DNA of 64,000 bases from an uncultured Sphingobacteriaceae bacterium (GTDB taxonomy: Bacteria; Bacteroidota; Bacteroidia; Sphingobacteriales; Sphingobacteriaceae), in contig CAMPKC010000001.1 in NCBI GenBank assembly GCA_946887045.1, forward strand, positions 1 to 64,000. The letters run 5' to 3'. Below are positions 37,270 to 45,923 of this stretch, in pieces (positions within the stretch are counted from its first letter, which is position 1; the number at the start of each line of letters is the position of its first letter). The notes under the pieces are model-generated. The model was given only the letters and a program-made list of their open reading frames with translations, was not told the DNA's origin and ran no database searches. Made by a program: the position numbers and the translations under genes.

Positions 37270-37380
37270 TTACATGCAACATTCTGTGTAATTGCCTGGT
37301 TCTGCAACCCAGGAACCAGCGGTATTGGTAGTAACAGCTGTGGATACTGGTTTAAACATGAGATAATTGTCAGTTTGATG
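37270..37380 (-). pseudogene. 3' remnant of an unidentified gene
   Basis: A 36-codon minus-strand open frame with no start codon at its head, reading DNYLMFKPVSTAVTTNTAGS and ending GNYTECCM-stop. It lies in the 230-base gap between the GH78-like and DUF5060 genes. Composition is protein-like (Thr/Asn-rich, as in exported Bacteroidota proteins), and the frame is closed by a stop at 37381. It looks like the tail of a deleted gene. I cannot name the family. Confidence 0.4.
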
Positions 37381-37404
37381 TTAAGATTTTCCTTGACTTC
37401 TTTG

Positions 37405-38994
37405 TTACAAACGTTTGATTCTCAACGCAATGAAAGGCCGCCCCGGCAGATTAATAACTTTTAAATCTTTATCAAATATTCTATATCCATCTGCAGCTGC
37501 TGTCACAATACTATCGGTTAAAGGAGTTACCGTCATATTCCAGGTATCAATAACATCTATTTTAAATTTAGTGCCCTTAGGTGGACCGTTCTTTTTTGGC
37601 AAACTGAACTTCCATTCGGTTAAGACTTCCTTTCCAAAATAGATCATGTAATAGTTGCTGTCAACTTGTGCAGTTTGCAAATCCTTCCAGTTGTCGGCAA
37701 GCGTTAAAGGTCCCGGTCCCTGCTCTATTAAGTTTCTTAAAAAAGCAATTCGTGCAGGACTTTCTCCTTTAAACTTTCCGCCTTTAGCCCATGATATTGT
37801 ATCGCCAACACCTTTTATGGTTTCGCCATGCGTCACATACGTACCGGCAATTACTCCTTGCCAAACGGCATGAACCATTTCTTGTCCGCTTAGCCTGCCC
37901 CATCGTTGGGTAAGGTTTCCCTCATAACACACTTCATCGTAGATTACGGGTTTGAAAAAAGCATCCCGCAATAATCCCGCACGGCCAAAATCTCCTACCG
38001 CAGAGCTGTTTTGAATACTTAAATGGGTTATAAACGGTTTAGAATTATCAAAGTAGATACTGCCGTTATGAATAGAAAGCAAGTGTTTATAAGGGTCGTT
38101 GTCGCTGACAACTTTCGAATAGTTATCCCAAATTTCACGTGGTTTTGTTTTGATATAATCAAATTCATTAGCCATCGACCACCATACGTTTCGGAATGAA
38201 GCAAGACGTGCAACAAGATATTTTAAATAAAACTCATCATTTTCCTTCCCCATATCATCAAAGCCCCATCTTCCTTTATCATAGGGGTGGAAAATAATCA
38301 GATCTGCTTCGATACCCATATCTCTCAGTTCATCTAATTGCTTTTCAAGATGAGCAAAAAAGGCTGGGTCGAACTTTTTAAAATTCCAGCTGAAAGTAAC
38401 CCTTCCGGTAGAATCCTTTTTTTGAGAAAGCTTTTGATAAGGATATAATTCGGGATCATTCTCAACATTGGTGTAATACTTAGGAAAAACGCACATTCTC
38501 AATTTATTGAAGCCAGATGTCTTCAATGCGAAGAGTGTTTCCTCTTGCAATTTCTCTCCCTGATGAGTCCAGGCATACATGGTGGTACCAAAGGGATAAT
38601 ATATTTTACCATCAGTGTATTTGAAATTATAGGTATTCCAAACTTTAACCATGCCGTGATTATCTTTTCCTGGGTTTACACAGATAAACTCTCCTTTAAT
38701 ATTATTTAATTCCTTGCTATTGCTTGTTGTTACGTATTTCCAGGTACCCGTTTCAACAGGCATAAATCTTATTTTATATACTCCATCTCCATCATAAAAT
38801 CCATTGGCTTTAATTGTTTGGGTGCCATTAGAAAATTCGGCCGTCAAGCTGATTTCTGAAAAGGGATTACCTGATCTCGTGCCTTTTAATATCTTTTCAA
38901 ATCTACCCCACTTTTCGACTGATTCGCCAGTATTCTGTGCATAACAGCCAATACTTAAAAAAAACAGGCACAGTGATAATACATATTTCTTCAT
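37405..38994 (-). CDS. DUF5060/DUF4038 apiosidase-like glycoside hydrolase
   Basis: Exported protein of 529 residues. A Sec signal peptide (1-19, GCYAQ) leads into a DUF5060 beta-sandwich (about 25-110, with YDGDGVYKIRFMPVETGTWK) and then an apiosidase-like (beta/alpha)8 barrel (about 120-450). The barrel starts with YPFGTTMYAWTHQ and includes LIIFHPYDKGRWGFD and VWWSMANEFDY, where the Glu in ANEFD is the probable acid/base. VIYDEVCYEGN may carry the second acid. GH140 apiosidases of rhamnogalacturonan II degradation belong to the same barrel group. Its place beside an isomerase/kinase/transketolase set fits apiose release, but a different pentose or deoxy-sugar is possible. Confidence 0.82.
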   Translation of the reverse strand: MKKYVLSLCLFFLSIGCYAQNTGESVEKWGRFEKILKGTRSGNPFSEISLTAEFSNGTQTIKANGFYDGDGVYKIRFMPVETGTWKYVTTSNSKELNNIKGEFICVNPGKDNHGMVKVWNTYNFKYTDGKIYYPFGTTMYAWTHQGEKLQEETLFALKTSGFNKLRMCVFPKYYTNVENDPELYPYQKLSQKKDSTGRVTFSWNFKKFDPAFFAHLEKQLDELRDMGIEADLIIFHPYDKGRWGFDDMGKENDEFYLKYLVARLASFRNVWWSMANEFDYIKTKPREIWDNYSKVVSDNDPYKHLLSIHNGSIYFDNSKPFITHLSIQNSSAVGDFGRAGLLRDAFFKPVIYDEVCYEGNLTQRWGRLSGQEMVHAVWQGVIAGTYVTHGETIKGVGDTISWAKGGKFKGESPARIAFLRNLIEQGPGPLTLADNWKDLQTAQVDSNYYMIYFGKEVLTEWKFSLPKKNGPPKGTKFKIDVIDTWNMTVTPLTDSIVTAAADGYRIFDKDLKVINLPGRPFIALRIKRL

Positions 38995-39014
38995 TTGTCA
39001 GAATAATTTAAGAT

Positions 39015-39170
39015 CTAAAACTCTTCAGCTATGGCTCCTTTTCTAAGCCACGCTATCATATTCAGTATTAAGTAATTCCAGTTATCGGTGTTCAAGCTAT
39101 CCTTCATTTGGCCTGATCCCGCCTTACCCATCCCCAGAAAAAGCACTATTGCAATAAGAATCTTATTCAT
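39015..39170 (-). CDS. 51-residue mini-protein with signal peptide, possibly an internal-deletion relic
   Basis: From the ATG at 39170 the frame encodes MNKILIAIVLFLGMGKAGSG, a normal Sec signal peptide, then only about 30 residues (QMKDSLNTDNWNYL... ending AIAEEF). The open frame runs further up to 39242, but that would overlap the kinase end and add a basic, non-signal leader. It lies 47 bases after the kinase and 20 bases before the DUF5060 gene, in the same direction. Either it is a genuine small exported protein or an exported enzyme gene that lost its middle. No family is recognised. Confidence 0.45.
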   Translation of the reverse strand: MNKILIAIVLFLGMGKAGSGQMKDSLNTDNWNYLILNMIAWLRKGAIAEEF

Positions 39171-39217
39171 GTTGATGCTGTTAGTTTTTTTAATATTTCT
39201 TATTGATTTTAGCGGCT

Positions 39218-40699
39218 TTATCCGGCTATTGCGGTTAACCAACCTTTATGAAAATTTTTAACAGCTTCCGCATTTATAGTGGGAGCATTAAACGACTTAG
39301 TATTATTCAAAGTTTTTAAGTGGTCTATATCTTTATAAACACCAGCTTCCAGTCCCGCCAAATATGCCGCCCCAAGCGCTGATACATCGGGCATTCCCAT
39401 GTTAACTACTTTCTTCTCTAAAAGATCAGCAAGAAATTGCAACACAAACTGATTGGCTGTAATTCCCCCATTTACCATAAGTTCCTGTAAATCAATTCCG
39501 GTATCTTCTTCCATCGCAGCAATCACATCTTTTATCTGGTACGGAATGGATTCTAATGCGGCACGTACAATATGATTTTTATTAGCTCCGAAACTTAATC
39601 CTGTAATCGAGGCTTTGCGATTCATATCCCAGTAAGGAGCACCCAGTCCGCTAAAAGCGGGAATGATATACACTCCATTATTTCCATCAACTTCATTGGC
39701 CATTGCCTCTGTTTCGCTGCTATGTTTGAACAAGCCTAATTCGTTTTTTATCCACTCGATGGTGGCACCGCAGGAAACAATTACCCCTTCCAGAGCATAA
39801 TCCACACGACCTTCTGTACTCCAGCAAATCGTTGTAATCATCCCGTTTCCGGAAGCTTTCGGCTCGGCGCCAATATTCATTAGAATTGAGCAGCCTGTTC
39901 CGAGTGTTGCTTTCGCTGTACCGGGAAAGAAACAGCCTTCGCCGAATGCTGCGGCATGAGAATCACCGATCATGGCAGTAATGGGCAGATTTTGATCTAA
40001 AAGCCCTGCATAGTTAGTTTCGCCAAAGCTATACGATGATGGTTTAGGATCCGGCAGGTTCAGCTTAGATAATCCAAACACATTCAGCAATTCTTGATCC
40101 CATTTTAATTGAGCTAAATTGAAGAACAAGGTTCTTGAGGCATTTGTATAATCAGTTAAATATTTTTCTCCATTAGTTAACCGATATAAAAGCCAGGTGT
40201 CAATAGTGCCGAAATAAGCGTCGCCGGTATCAATGGCCGTCCTTATTTTCTCTTCGTTTTTATACAACCAGATCAGCTTGGTGCCCGAAAAATAGGGATC
40301 GATAATCAGACCTGTTTTAGAGCTAACCTCTTCATTAATTCCAGACTGAGCTAATCGTTCACAGATTTCAACGGAGCGTTTGCATTGCCAAACAATTGCA
40401 TTGTACAAGGGCTGTCCATTTTTATCCCATAAAACAAAGGTTTCGCGTTGATTCGAAATTCCGCAAGCTTTAATATCATCCCGCTTCCCTCCTTTTGCCT
40501 CAAAATCTTCCAGACATTTAGCTACCGAGCTAAGTACATTTTGATAAATCTCTTCCGGATTCTGCTCTACGAAACCTTCGCCATAAAAAATACTTTTAAG
40601 CGGTTCTGATCCTTTTGCAAAAACTTGCCCCTCTTCATCAAAAAGAAGGGTTTTTGTACTGCTTGTTCCCTGATCAATCGAAAGAATATACCGGCCCAT
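39218..40699 (-). CDS. FGGY carbohydrate kinase, glycerol-kinase-like; candidate D-apulose kinase
   Basis: ATP-dependent sugar kinase of 493 residues. The N-terminal RNase-H-like domain has YILSIDQGTSSTKTLLFD, and the second domain has GTGCSILMN and MVNGGITANQFVLQFLAD. It aligns in outline with glycerol kinase, but two positions near the glycerol site differ: SRTLFFNLAQLKWD instead of SRTMLFN-type, and IGDSHAAAFGEG where glycerol kinase has GDQQ(A/S)AL. A glycerol kinase call is therefore doubtful. With a ribose-type importer, an isomerase and a split transketolase in the same run, a ketopentose kinase such as D-apulose kinase (AplK) is a better guess. Its ATG overlaps the permease stop by one base. 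Confidence 0.85.
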   Translation of the reverse strand: MGRYILSIDQGTSSTKTLLFDEEGQVFAKGSEPLKSIFYGEGFVEQNPEEIYQNVLSSVAKCLEDFEAKGGKRDDIKACGISNQRETFVLWDKNGQPLYNAIVWQCKRSVEICERLAQSGINEEVSSKTGLIIDPYFSGTKLIWLYKNEEKIRTAIDTGDAYFGTIDTWLLYRLTNGEKYLTDYTNASRTLFFNLAQLKWDQELLNVFGLSKLNLPDPKPSSYSFGETNYAGLLDQNLPITAMIGDSHAAAFGEGCFFPGTAKATLGTGCSILMNIGAEPKASGNGMITTICWSTEGRVDYALEGVIVSCGATIEWIKNELGLFKHSSETEAMANEVDGNNGVYIIPAFSGLGAPYWDMNRKASITGLSFGANKNHIVRAALESIPYQIKDVIAAMEEDTGIDLQELMVNGGITANQFVLQFLADLLEKKVVNMGMPDVSALGAAYLAGLEAGVYKDIDHLKTLNNTKSFNAPTINAEAVKNFHKGWLTAIAG

Positions 40700-41673
40700 T
40701 ATTCGCTTTTTGAATTTGATTTATCGATAATAACTGCCAGTAAAATCACCCCGCCTTTTACAACCTGCTGCCAAAACGGAGAGACATTTAACAATACCAG
40801 TCCGTTGTTTAACACACCGATAATGATTGCGCCAAGCACTGTTCCCATGATACTTCCTTTACCGCCGGATAAAGAAGTTCCGCCGATAACCACGGCGGCA
40901 ATAGAATCAAGTTCGTAACTGATACCTGCATTGGGCTGTGCCGAATCAAGTCTGGAGGTTACAATTAAACCGCCGATCGCCGCCAGGGCGCCTCCGATAG
41001 AATACACAATTATTTTAACGCGGCTTATATTGATACCCGATAATCGCGAAGCACTTTCGTTTCCTCCAATAGCATAAATATATCGGCCCAGGCGGGTTTT
41101 ATTGGTCACGATAACTGCTACACCTACAATTATTGCCGAGATCCAAACAGGGACGGGAATACTGAAGAGCCAGCCAGTACCGATGTAAGAAAAATCAGCT
41201 CCAAGACCAGAAATCGGAAAACCCTCGGTGTAAAGCAAGGTTAATCCTCTCGCGATGGTTAACATAGCAAGCGTTGCTACAAACGGCGGCACCTTGAATT
41301 TAGTAATTACCCAGCCATTAAAGGCCCCGAGAAAAACGCCCAGCATTATTCCGCAAAGTATTCCTCCTAAAAGGGTGAAGCCAATAAACAAATCCGCTGA
41401 AGGCACCTGAATTCCATTTTTTAGCAATCCGGCAGTGATAGCGCCGCACAAAGCCAGCACAGAACCTACCGAAAGATCGATTCCTGCTGTAAGCACGATC
41501 AAAGTCATGCCCACGGAAATGCAAATATTGACCGAAATCTGCCTCATTACGTTCCACCCGTTAGATACTGTAAGGAATTTATCCGACAGAATACTGATCA
41601 GGAGGCACAATGCGAATAGCGCGATAAGCGATTGAAATTTTATCAGGTAAGGTTTATATAATGTTAGTTCCAT
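40699..41673 (-). CDS. ribose-type ABC importer permease (RbsC family)
   Basis: Inner-membrane permease of 324 residues for a pentose-type ABC importer. About eight to ten hydrophobic helices are visible. The family block MTLIVLTAGIDLSVGSVLAL (about 55-75) and the C-terminal IGGTSLSGGKGSIMGTVLGA (about 265-285) are the RbsC signatures, the latter including the ATPase-coupling loop. It lies 9 bases after the ATPase gene and overlaps the FGGY kinase start by one base, so transporter and kinase are translationally linked. Substrate follows from the binding protein and is inferred to be a pentose such as D-apiose or D-ribose. Confidence 0.92.
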   Translation of the reverse strand: MELTLYKPYLIKFQSLIALFALCLLISILSDKFLTVSNGWNVMRQISVNICISVGMTLIVLTAGIDLSVGSVLALCGAITAGLLKNGIQVPSADLFIGFTLLGGILCGIMLGVFLGAFNGWVITKFKVPPFVATLAMLTIARGLTLLYTEGFPISGLGADFSYIGTGWLFSIPVPVWISAIIVGVAVIVTNKTRLGRYIYAIGGNESASRLSGINISRVKIIVYSIGGALAAIGGLIVTSRLDSAQPNAGISYELDSIAAVVIGGTSLSGGKGSIMGTVLGAIIIGVLNNGLVLLNVSPFWQQVVKGGVILLAVIIDKSNSKSE

Positions 41674-41682
41674 TAGAATATT

Positions 41683-43185
41683 TTAAATTGAATTAGGAAT
41701 TGCAGCTTTTAAAATCACTTCTTCATTAGCCTCACTTATCGGGATCTGAGCCGTAACAGCACCTTCTGCAAGCACCATTACCCGGTCTGAAACAGCCAGA
41801 ATTTCAGGAAGCTCTGAAGACACCATAATAATGCCCATGCCTTTATCAGCAAGAGCCAGAATTAGTTTATATATTTCGTTTTTAGCATTTATGTCGATGC
41901 CACGGGTTGGCTCATCCAAAAGGAATATTTTAGGATTCGTTGCCAACCATTTTGCAATCACAATTTTCTGCTGATTGCCCCCGCTCAGGCTGTCAGCCGA
42001 CTGCTTTCCTGAGGAGGTTTTGATATTCAAATCACCCCGGTATTTATCACAAAGCTGAGATTCCTTCCAAAGATTAAGAATACCTAAAGTCTCCATATCC
42101 TTTAAAGTGGTGATACCGATATTTTTTTGGACATTCAAGCCTAACACCAGTCCATCTTTTTTCCGGTCTTCGGGCACTAAAGCAAGGCCCGCATGTATGG
42201 CATCCATGGATGATGAAATCGAAATTTCTTTCCCTTCAATTGTCATCTCACATTTAGAAAGCTTAGGATGAAGCCCGAAAATTGCTTCCAGCAATTCCGT
42301 TCTCCCTGCTCCCATCAGGCCAAAAACCCCTAAGATTTCGCCTTTGTGTAAATTGAACGAGATATCTTTAAGCAGGTATTCATTTTTCTGATTTGGGTTT
42401 TTCAAGTACAGATTTCGAACACAAAGCAGTTCTTCGAGATGCGCTTTGCAATCTTTACTGCGGATAAGATTGATCTCCCTGCCTACCATTTTCCGGATTA
42501 TATCATCGGCGTTAATGCCTTCCATACTCCCCGACTCAATCAGTTTTCCATCCCGTAAAACGATATACCGATCGGCTATTTTAAACAGCTCATCCAATTT
42601 ATGTGAAATATAAACGATGGCTTTGTTTTCCTTCCGCAGATCGTCGATAATCTCGAACAATACTTTTACTTCGCTTTCGCTGATGGCGGAAGTAGGCTCG
42701 TCCATAATGATGACATCGGACTCGGTTAGCAGCGCTTTCGCGATTTCCACCACCTGTTGCTGACCAACCTTCAAATCAATCATGGCAGTATCCGGATCAA
42801 GATTCAATTTTAGCCGTTTTAACAAATGCTCCGTTTTAAAGCGCATCGCTTTTTTCTCCAGACCCGCCCAGTCGGTAAGCTCTCGTCCCAGGAAAATATT
42901 TTCTGTAATACTTAAATGCGGTATCAGATTAAGTTCCTGATGAATAATGGCAATTCCCTGATCCTGAGCTTGTTTTGGATTATTGAAGCGAACTTCTTTC
43001 CCTTTAAAAAGAATTTTGCCTTCATAATCGGGATAAACTCCCGAGAGGATTTTCATTAAAGTCGATTTTCCCGCACCGTTTTCGCCAATTATGGCAGTAA
43101 CTTCTCCTGCATGAATTTCCAGATTAATGTTATCAAGCGCCGGAATGCCTGCAAATCGTTTACTTATATTTTCTACAACTAGCAT
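41683..43185 (-). CDS. ribose-type ABC importer ATPase (RbsA family)
   Basis: Tandem nucleotide-binding subunit of 500 residues, powering the importer. The first half has Walker A GENGAGKST, signature-like LKVGQQQVVEIAKAL and Walker B IIMDEPTS. The second half has a degenerate Walker A (GLMGAGRTE), a canonical LSGGNQQK signature and FLLDEPTRGID. This asymmetry is normal for RbsA-type ATPases. It lies 11 bases after the DUF2291 gene and 9 before the permease. Presence of such ABC sugar importers in Bacteroidota is less usual than Sus-type outer-membrane uptake, so the set may be horizontally acquired. Confidence 0.92.
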   Translation of the reverse strand: MLVVENISKRFAGIPALDNINLEIHAGEVTAIIGENGAGKSTLMKILSGVYPDYEGKILFKGKEVRFNNPKQAQDQGIAIIHQELNLIPHLSITENIFLGRELTDWAGLEKKAMRFKTEHLLKRLKLNLDPDTAMIDLKVGQQQVVEIAKALLTESDVIIMDEPTSAISESEVKVLFEIIDDLRKENKAIVYISHKLDELFKIADRYIVLRDGKLIESGSMEGINADDIIRKMVGREINLIRSKDCKAHLEELLCVRNLYLKNPNQKNEYLLKDISFNLHKGEILGVFGLMGAGRTELLEAIFGLHPKLSKCEMTIEGKEISISSSMDAIHAGLALVPEDRKKDGLVLGLNVQKNIGITTLKDMETLGILNLWKESQLCDKYRGDLNIKTSSGKQSADSLSGGNQQKIVIAKWLATNPKIFLLDEPTRGIDINAKNEIYKLILALADKGMGIIMVSSELPEILAVSDRVMVLAEGAVTAQIPISEANEEVILKAAIPNSI

Positions 43186-43196
43186 ACGCGTTTGGG

Positions 43197-43832
43197 TTAC
43201 TGAGTTCTAACCAATTTTAATTGCACCGGAGTAAGTTCAACATCTTTCAGGTTTAAGAATTTCCTGTTCAATTCTATTGCTCCGACAAATTGCACCTTAT
43301 CATTTTCTGCAACACTTTTCTTGAACGATGGCAATACTTCTGCTCTGATGATCTTATTTATGCCCGCAGAAACCTCGTTGAATATCCCGGTGTTGTCAAA
43401 TTCATTCATATTCAATAAACCGGAAGCATCTCTCACTGCATTTCCATAAACATATTCAGTTGCAACTCTTACTCTCTGATTTCCGGCCCCTACGATATTC
43501 AGTTCTACATCATTTTCATTAATAGAAACCACTTGCCCTTCTCCTTTTATCATGAAGTATTGCAGGTTTCCGATTCCTAAAGCGTGGGCATGATCTTTAA
43601 ATGCTTTATCAGGATTGGTTTGGAGTAGATTAACAAGTGTATTTATGTCGATGGCCTTATTTAAAGAAGGCATAAGCTTTTTATCCCAAAAGTTGCGAGT
43701 ATATTCTTCGGTGTTAAATTTTCCGTCGGCAATTCCAGCTTGTACTTCGCTCAGCTTTTTAAAATAAACAGAGTTATAGCCAATAAACAAAACCACGACA
43801 AGCGCTATCAGATATTTTAAAATCTTCATCAT
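43197..43832 (-). CDS. DUF2291 family protein
   Basis: A 211-residue protein with one N-terminal membrane anchor or uncleaved signal (about residues 5-22) and a periplasmic beta-rich domain. I identify it as DUF2291 from the motif pattern (NFWDKKLMPSL, HALGIGNLQYFMIKGEGQV, GNAVRDASGLL) and from its place inside a pentose ABC-importer operon, where the family usually occurs. Its function is unknown. A role in assembling or stabilising the binding protein or permease is plausible. The start could be M1 or M2. It lies 3 bases after the binding-protein gene and 11 before the ATPase gene. Confidence 0.8.
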   Translation of the reverse strand: MMKILKYLIALVVVLFIGYNSVYFKKLSEVQAGIADGKFNTEEYTRNFWDKKLMPSLNKAIDINTLVNLLQTNPDKAFKDHAHALGIGNLQYFMIKGEGQVVSINENDVELNIVGAGNQRVRVATEYVYGNAVRDASGLLNMNEFDNTGIFNEVSAGINKIIRAEVLPSFKKSVAENDKVQFVGAIELNRKFLNLKDVELTPVQLKLVRTQ

Positions 43833-43835
43833 GAT

Positions 43836-44768
43836 CTATTTAGATAAATAATTATCAATATTTTCGGCTGTTACCAATTCAACAGCCACCGGAACTTTTT
43901 GAGGGAAATCACGCTTTCCGTTAAAGTATTCCTGCGCATATAAAGCCGCTGTTTCGGCCATTATTTTTGGATACTGCATTCCGGTAGCTTTAAGCTTGCC
44001 TTCCTTTATCGACTGCAGTGCATCATCCGCACCATCAAAACCAAATACTTTTACACGGTTAGCTTTGCCGGCCGCAAACAGCGCCTGATAAGCACCCATT
44101 GCCATGGCATCATTTCCACAAAAAACAGCGTCAATGTCAGGGTTGGCCTGTAAAACCGATTCCAAAACCTCCATCGCTTTGTTACGGTCGAAGTCGGCAC
44201 TCTGCTGTGCAACCATTTTCAAACCCGGATAATTATCAACCACACTATGAAATCCTTTCGAACGAGCCCAGGTATTGTTATCACCCACAATGCCTAATAT
44301 TTCAACATATTTCCCTTTTTTATTCATTTTCTGAACAAAGTATTTTCCCATCGCGATACATCCTGAATAACTGTCGGATAAAATTTGCGAGGTCGCAACC
44401 TCGGTAGAATTCACTTCCCTGTCCATGCAGAAAACCGGAATGCCGGCTTCTTTAGCTTTCGCCACGTTTATGATGGATCCATCCGCATCAGTAGGATTGA
44501 ATAAAACGGCGTTAAATCCACCGGTTATTGCGTTTTCAAAATGATCTGCTTCTAATGCGGTATTGTTCTGAGAATCGAAAATCTTAGTTTCATAGCCTAA
44601 GGTTCTGGCTTTTGCAGCTGCTGTTTCTGCCAATACTACAAACCAGGGATTATTAAGGGTAGAAACGATTACTGCAATTTTTTTGGGTTTATTGGAAGCA
44701 GCTTCATTTCTACAGGCACCAGCTGTTATTAGCGATACCAGCAAAAAGAATAGGTGAATTCTCTTCAT
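43836..44768 (-). CDS. ribose-type periplasmic sugar-binding lipoprotein (RbsB family)
   Basis: Substrate-binding component of 310 residues, a lipoprotein with lipobox ITAGAC and acylated C19. The two-lobed Peripla_BP_4 fold begins IAVIVSTLNNPWFVVLAETA. VLFNPTDADGSI, GNDAMAMGAYQAL and VFGFDGADDALQSI are typical hinge and sugar-contact blocks of ribose/apiose/allose binders. It heads the importer operon (binding protein, DUF2291, ATPase, permease, kinase). The 177-base leader contains two opposing REP-like elements and no clear promoter box. The match is to pentose binders generally. Apiose specificity would have to come from the neighbouring enzymes. Confidence 0.9.
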   Translation of the reverse strand: MKRIHLFFLLVSLITAGACRNEAASNKPKKIAVIVSTLNNPWFVVLAETAAAKARTLGYETKIFDSQNNTALEADHFENAITGGFNAVLFNPTDADGSIINVAKAKEAGIPVFCMDREVNSTEVATSQILSDSYSGCIAMGKYFVQKMNKKGKYVEILGIVGDNNTWARSKGFHSVVDNYPGLKMVAQQSADFDRNKAMEVLESVLQANPDIDAVFCGNDAMAMGAYQALFAAGKANRVKVFGFDGADDALQSIKEGKLKATGMQYPKIMAETAALYAQEYFNGKRDFPQKVPVAVELVTAENIDNYLSK

Positions 44769-44820
44769 TTTATAATGGGTTATATTGGTTAATAGGTTTA
44801 ATGTTTATGTATGATGAGTT

Positions 44821-44846
44821 TGTCATGCTTAGCGGAGTCGAAGCAT
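44821..44846. repeat. CTTCGACTCCGCTCAG element, inverted copy (left arm)
   Basis: TGTCATGCTTAGCGGAGTCG followed by AAGCAT: the reverse complement of copy 2 at 22187-22212 with one difference. With the opposing copy at 44873-44900 it can fold into a large hairpin between transketolase B and the sugar-binding gene. Confidence 0.75.
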
Positions 44847-44872
44847 AAAGCCGGTAACAATGCATCTACACA

Positions 44873-44900
44873 ACTCTTCGACTCCGCTCAGAGTGAGACA
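44873..44900. repeat. CTTCGACTCCGCTCAG element, right arm
   Basis: CTCTTCGACTCCGCTCAGAG followed by TGAGACA, facing the copy at 44821 across about 26 bases. The pair makes an imperfect inverted repeat of about 25 bp arms. It may uncouple expression of the upstream transketolase genes from the importer genes. Confidence 0.75.
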
Positions 44901-44945
44901 GCCAGTGAATAAACTCATATATGTATACTCAACTTATATTTCTAT

Positions 44946-45911
44946 TCATTTCATTATTTTTAATACCGCATCTGTAATTCCACTTTCCGAAAGGCCATAA
45001 TGGTTGAAAATATCATTCTGCGATCCTGTAACAGTATATTCATCAGGAATACCTATAATTTTAAAAGGATTGCGGAAACCATTTTCCATTAAGAAGGAAG
45101 CACACGCCTCACCCAATCCTCCAAACACACTATGCTCTTCTACCGTTATAATTGGCTTTCCGCTTTTTGCAATTTCGGCGAGCAATTCATAGTCTAATGG
45201 CTTGATGGTATGCATACTTATTACAGTTGCGTTAAGCTTATGCTCGGCCTGTAGTTTTTCTGCTGCCTGCAATGCAGGATACACAGTTTCTCCCGTCCCG
45301 ATTATGGTAAGATCAGTTCCCTGTCTTATAACCCGGCCCTTTCCGAATTGGAAGGCTTTTTCACCGACAGTCGGAAGATGGGGCATATTCTTTTTCCCAA
45401 AGCGGAGATAAATTGGCTTATCTAATTGGGCTGCAAGACCGATAGCCTGTTCTGTTTCATAATTATCAGCCGGAGCTACGATTATTAGATTATTAACAGC
45501 GCGCAAAGCTGCAAAATCGTGGAGACTGTGATGCGTAGAGCCTAAAGCTCCATAACTCACACCCGCACTTATTCCGATTAAACTCACGGGATTATCAGAA
45601 TAGGCGACATCGTTTTTTATCTGTTCAAACGACCGTGCTGTAAGAAAACACGCCGGCGAAACAGCGAAGACCTTCTTTCCCGCGGAAGCGATACCGGCAG
45701 CAACGCCAACCAGATTCTGTTCGGCTATACCAATCTCTATAATTTGCTTGGGGAATTTTTGTCCGAAAGGAACAAGTTTCCCTGAGCCTCTTGAATCGCT
45801 GGTTACCACGATGATATCTCTATCGTTTTCCGCCAATTTTTGAAGCGTTTCTGAAAACGTTTCAAGGTTTGCCTGACCGATTCCCGGTTTTTTATCTGTA
45901 ACTATTTCCAC
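44946..45911 (-). CDS. transketolase C-terminal subunit (candidate AptB)
   Basis: Pyrimidine-binding and C-terminal half of a split transketolase, 321 residues. IEIGIAEQNLVGVAAGIASA carries the catalytic Glu that activates thiamine diphosphate. SPACFLTARSFEQIKNDVAY and GVSYGALGSTHHSLHDFA are family blocks, and the C-terminal swivelling domain ends with ITVEEHSVFGGLG. It needs the N-terminal subunit encoded 12 bases upstream. Split transketolases are used in several pentose pathways, and in D-apiose catabolism the two halves are D-apulose-4-phosphate transketolase (AptA/AptB). A general pentose-phosphate role cannot be excluded. Confidence 0.9.
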   Translation of the reverse strand: MEIVTDKKPGIGQANLETFSETLQKLAENDRDIIVVTSDSRGSGKLVPFGQKFPKQIIEIGIAEQNLVGVAAGIASAGKKVFAVSPACFLTARSFEQIKNDVAYSDNPVSLIGISAGVSYGALGSTHHSLHDFAALRAVNNLIIVAPADNYETEQAIGLAAQLDKPIYLRFGKKNMPHLPTVGEKAFQFGKGRVIRQGTDLTIIGTGETVYPALQAAEKLQAEHKLNATVISMHTIKPLDYELLAEIAKSGKPIITVEEHSVFGGLGEACASFLMENGFRNPFKIIGIPDEYTVTGSQNDIFNHYGLSESGITDAVLKIMK

Positions 45912-45923
45912 TTTCCTGATAAT

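Noticed and set aside
39171..39242. Extended start of the 51-residue mini-protein
   Set aside because: The added residues are basic and would overlap the kinase end, and the signal peptide begins cleanly at the internal ATG.
44821..44900. A CRISPR-like repeat pair
   Set aside because: The two copies are inverted and single, and the same core occurs alone at 18.8 and 22.2 kb, so it is a dispersed element and not an array.
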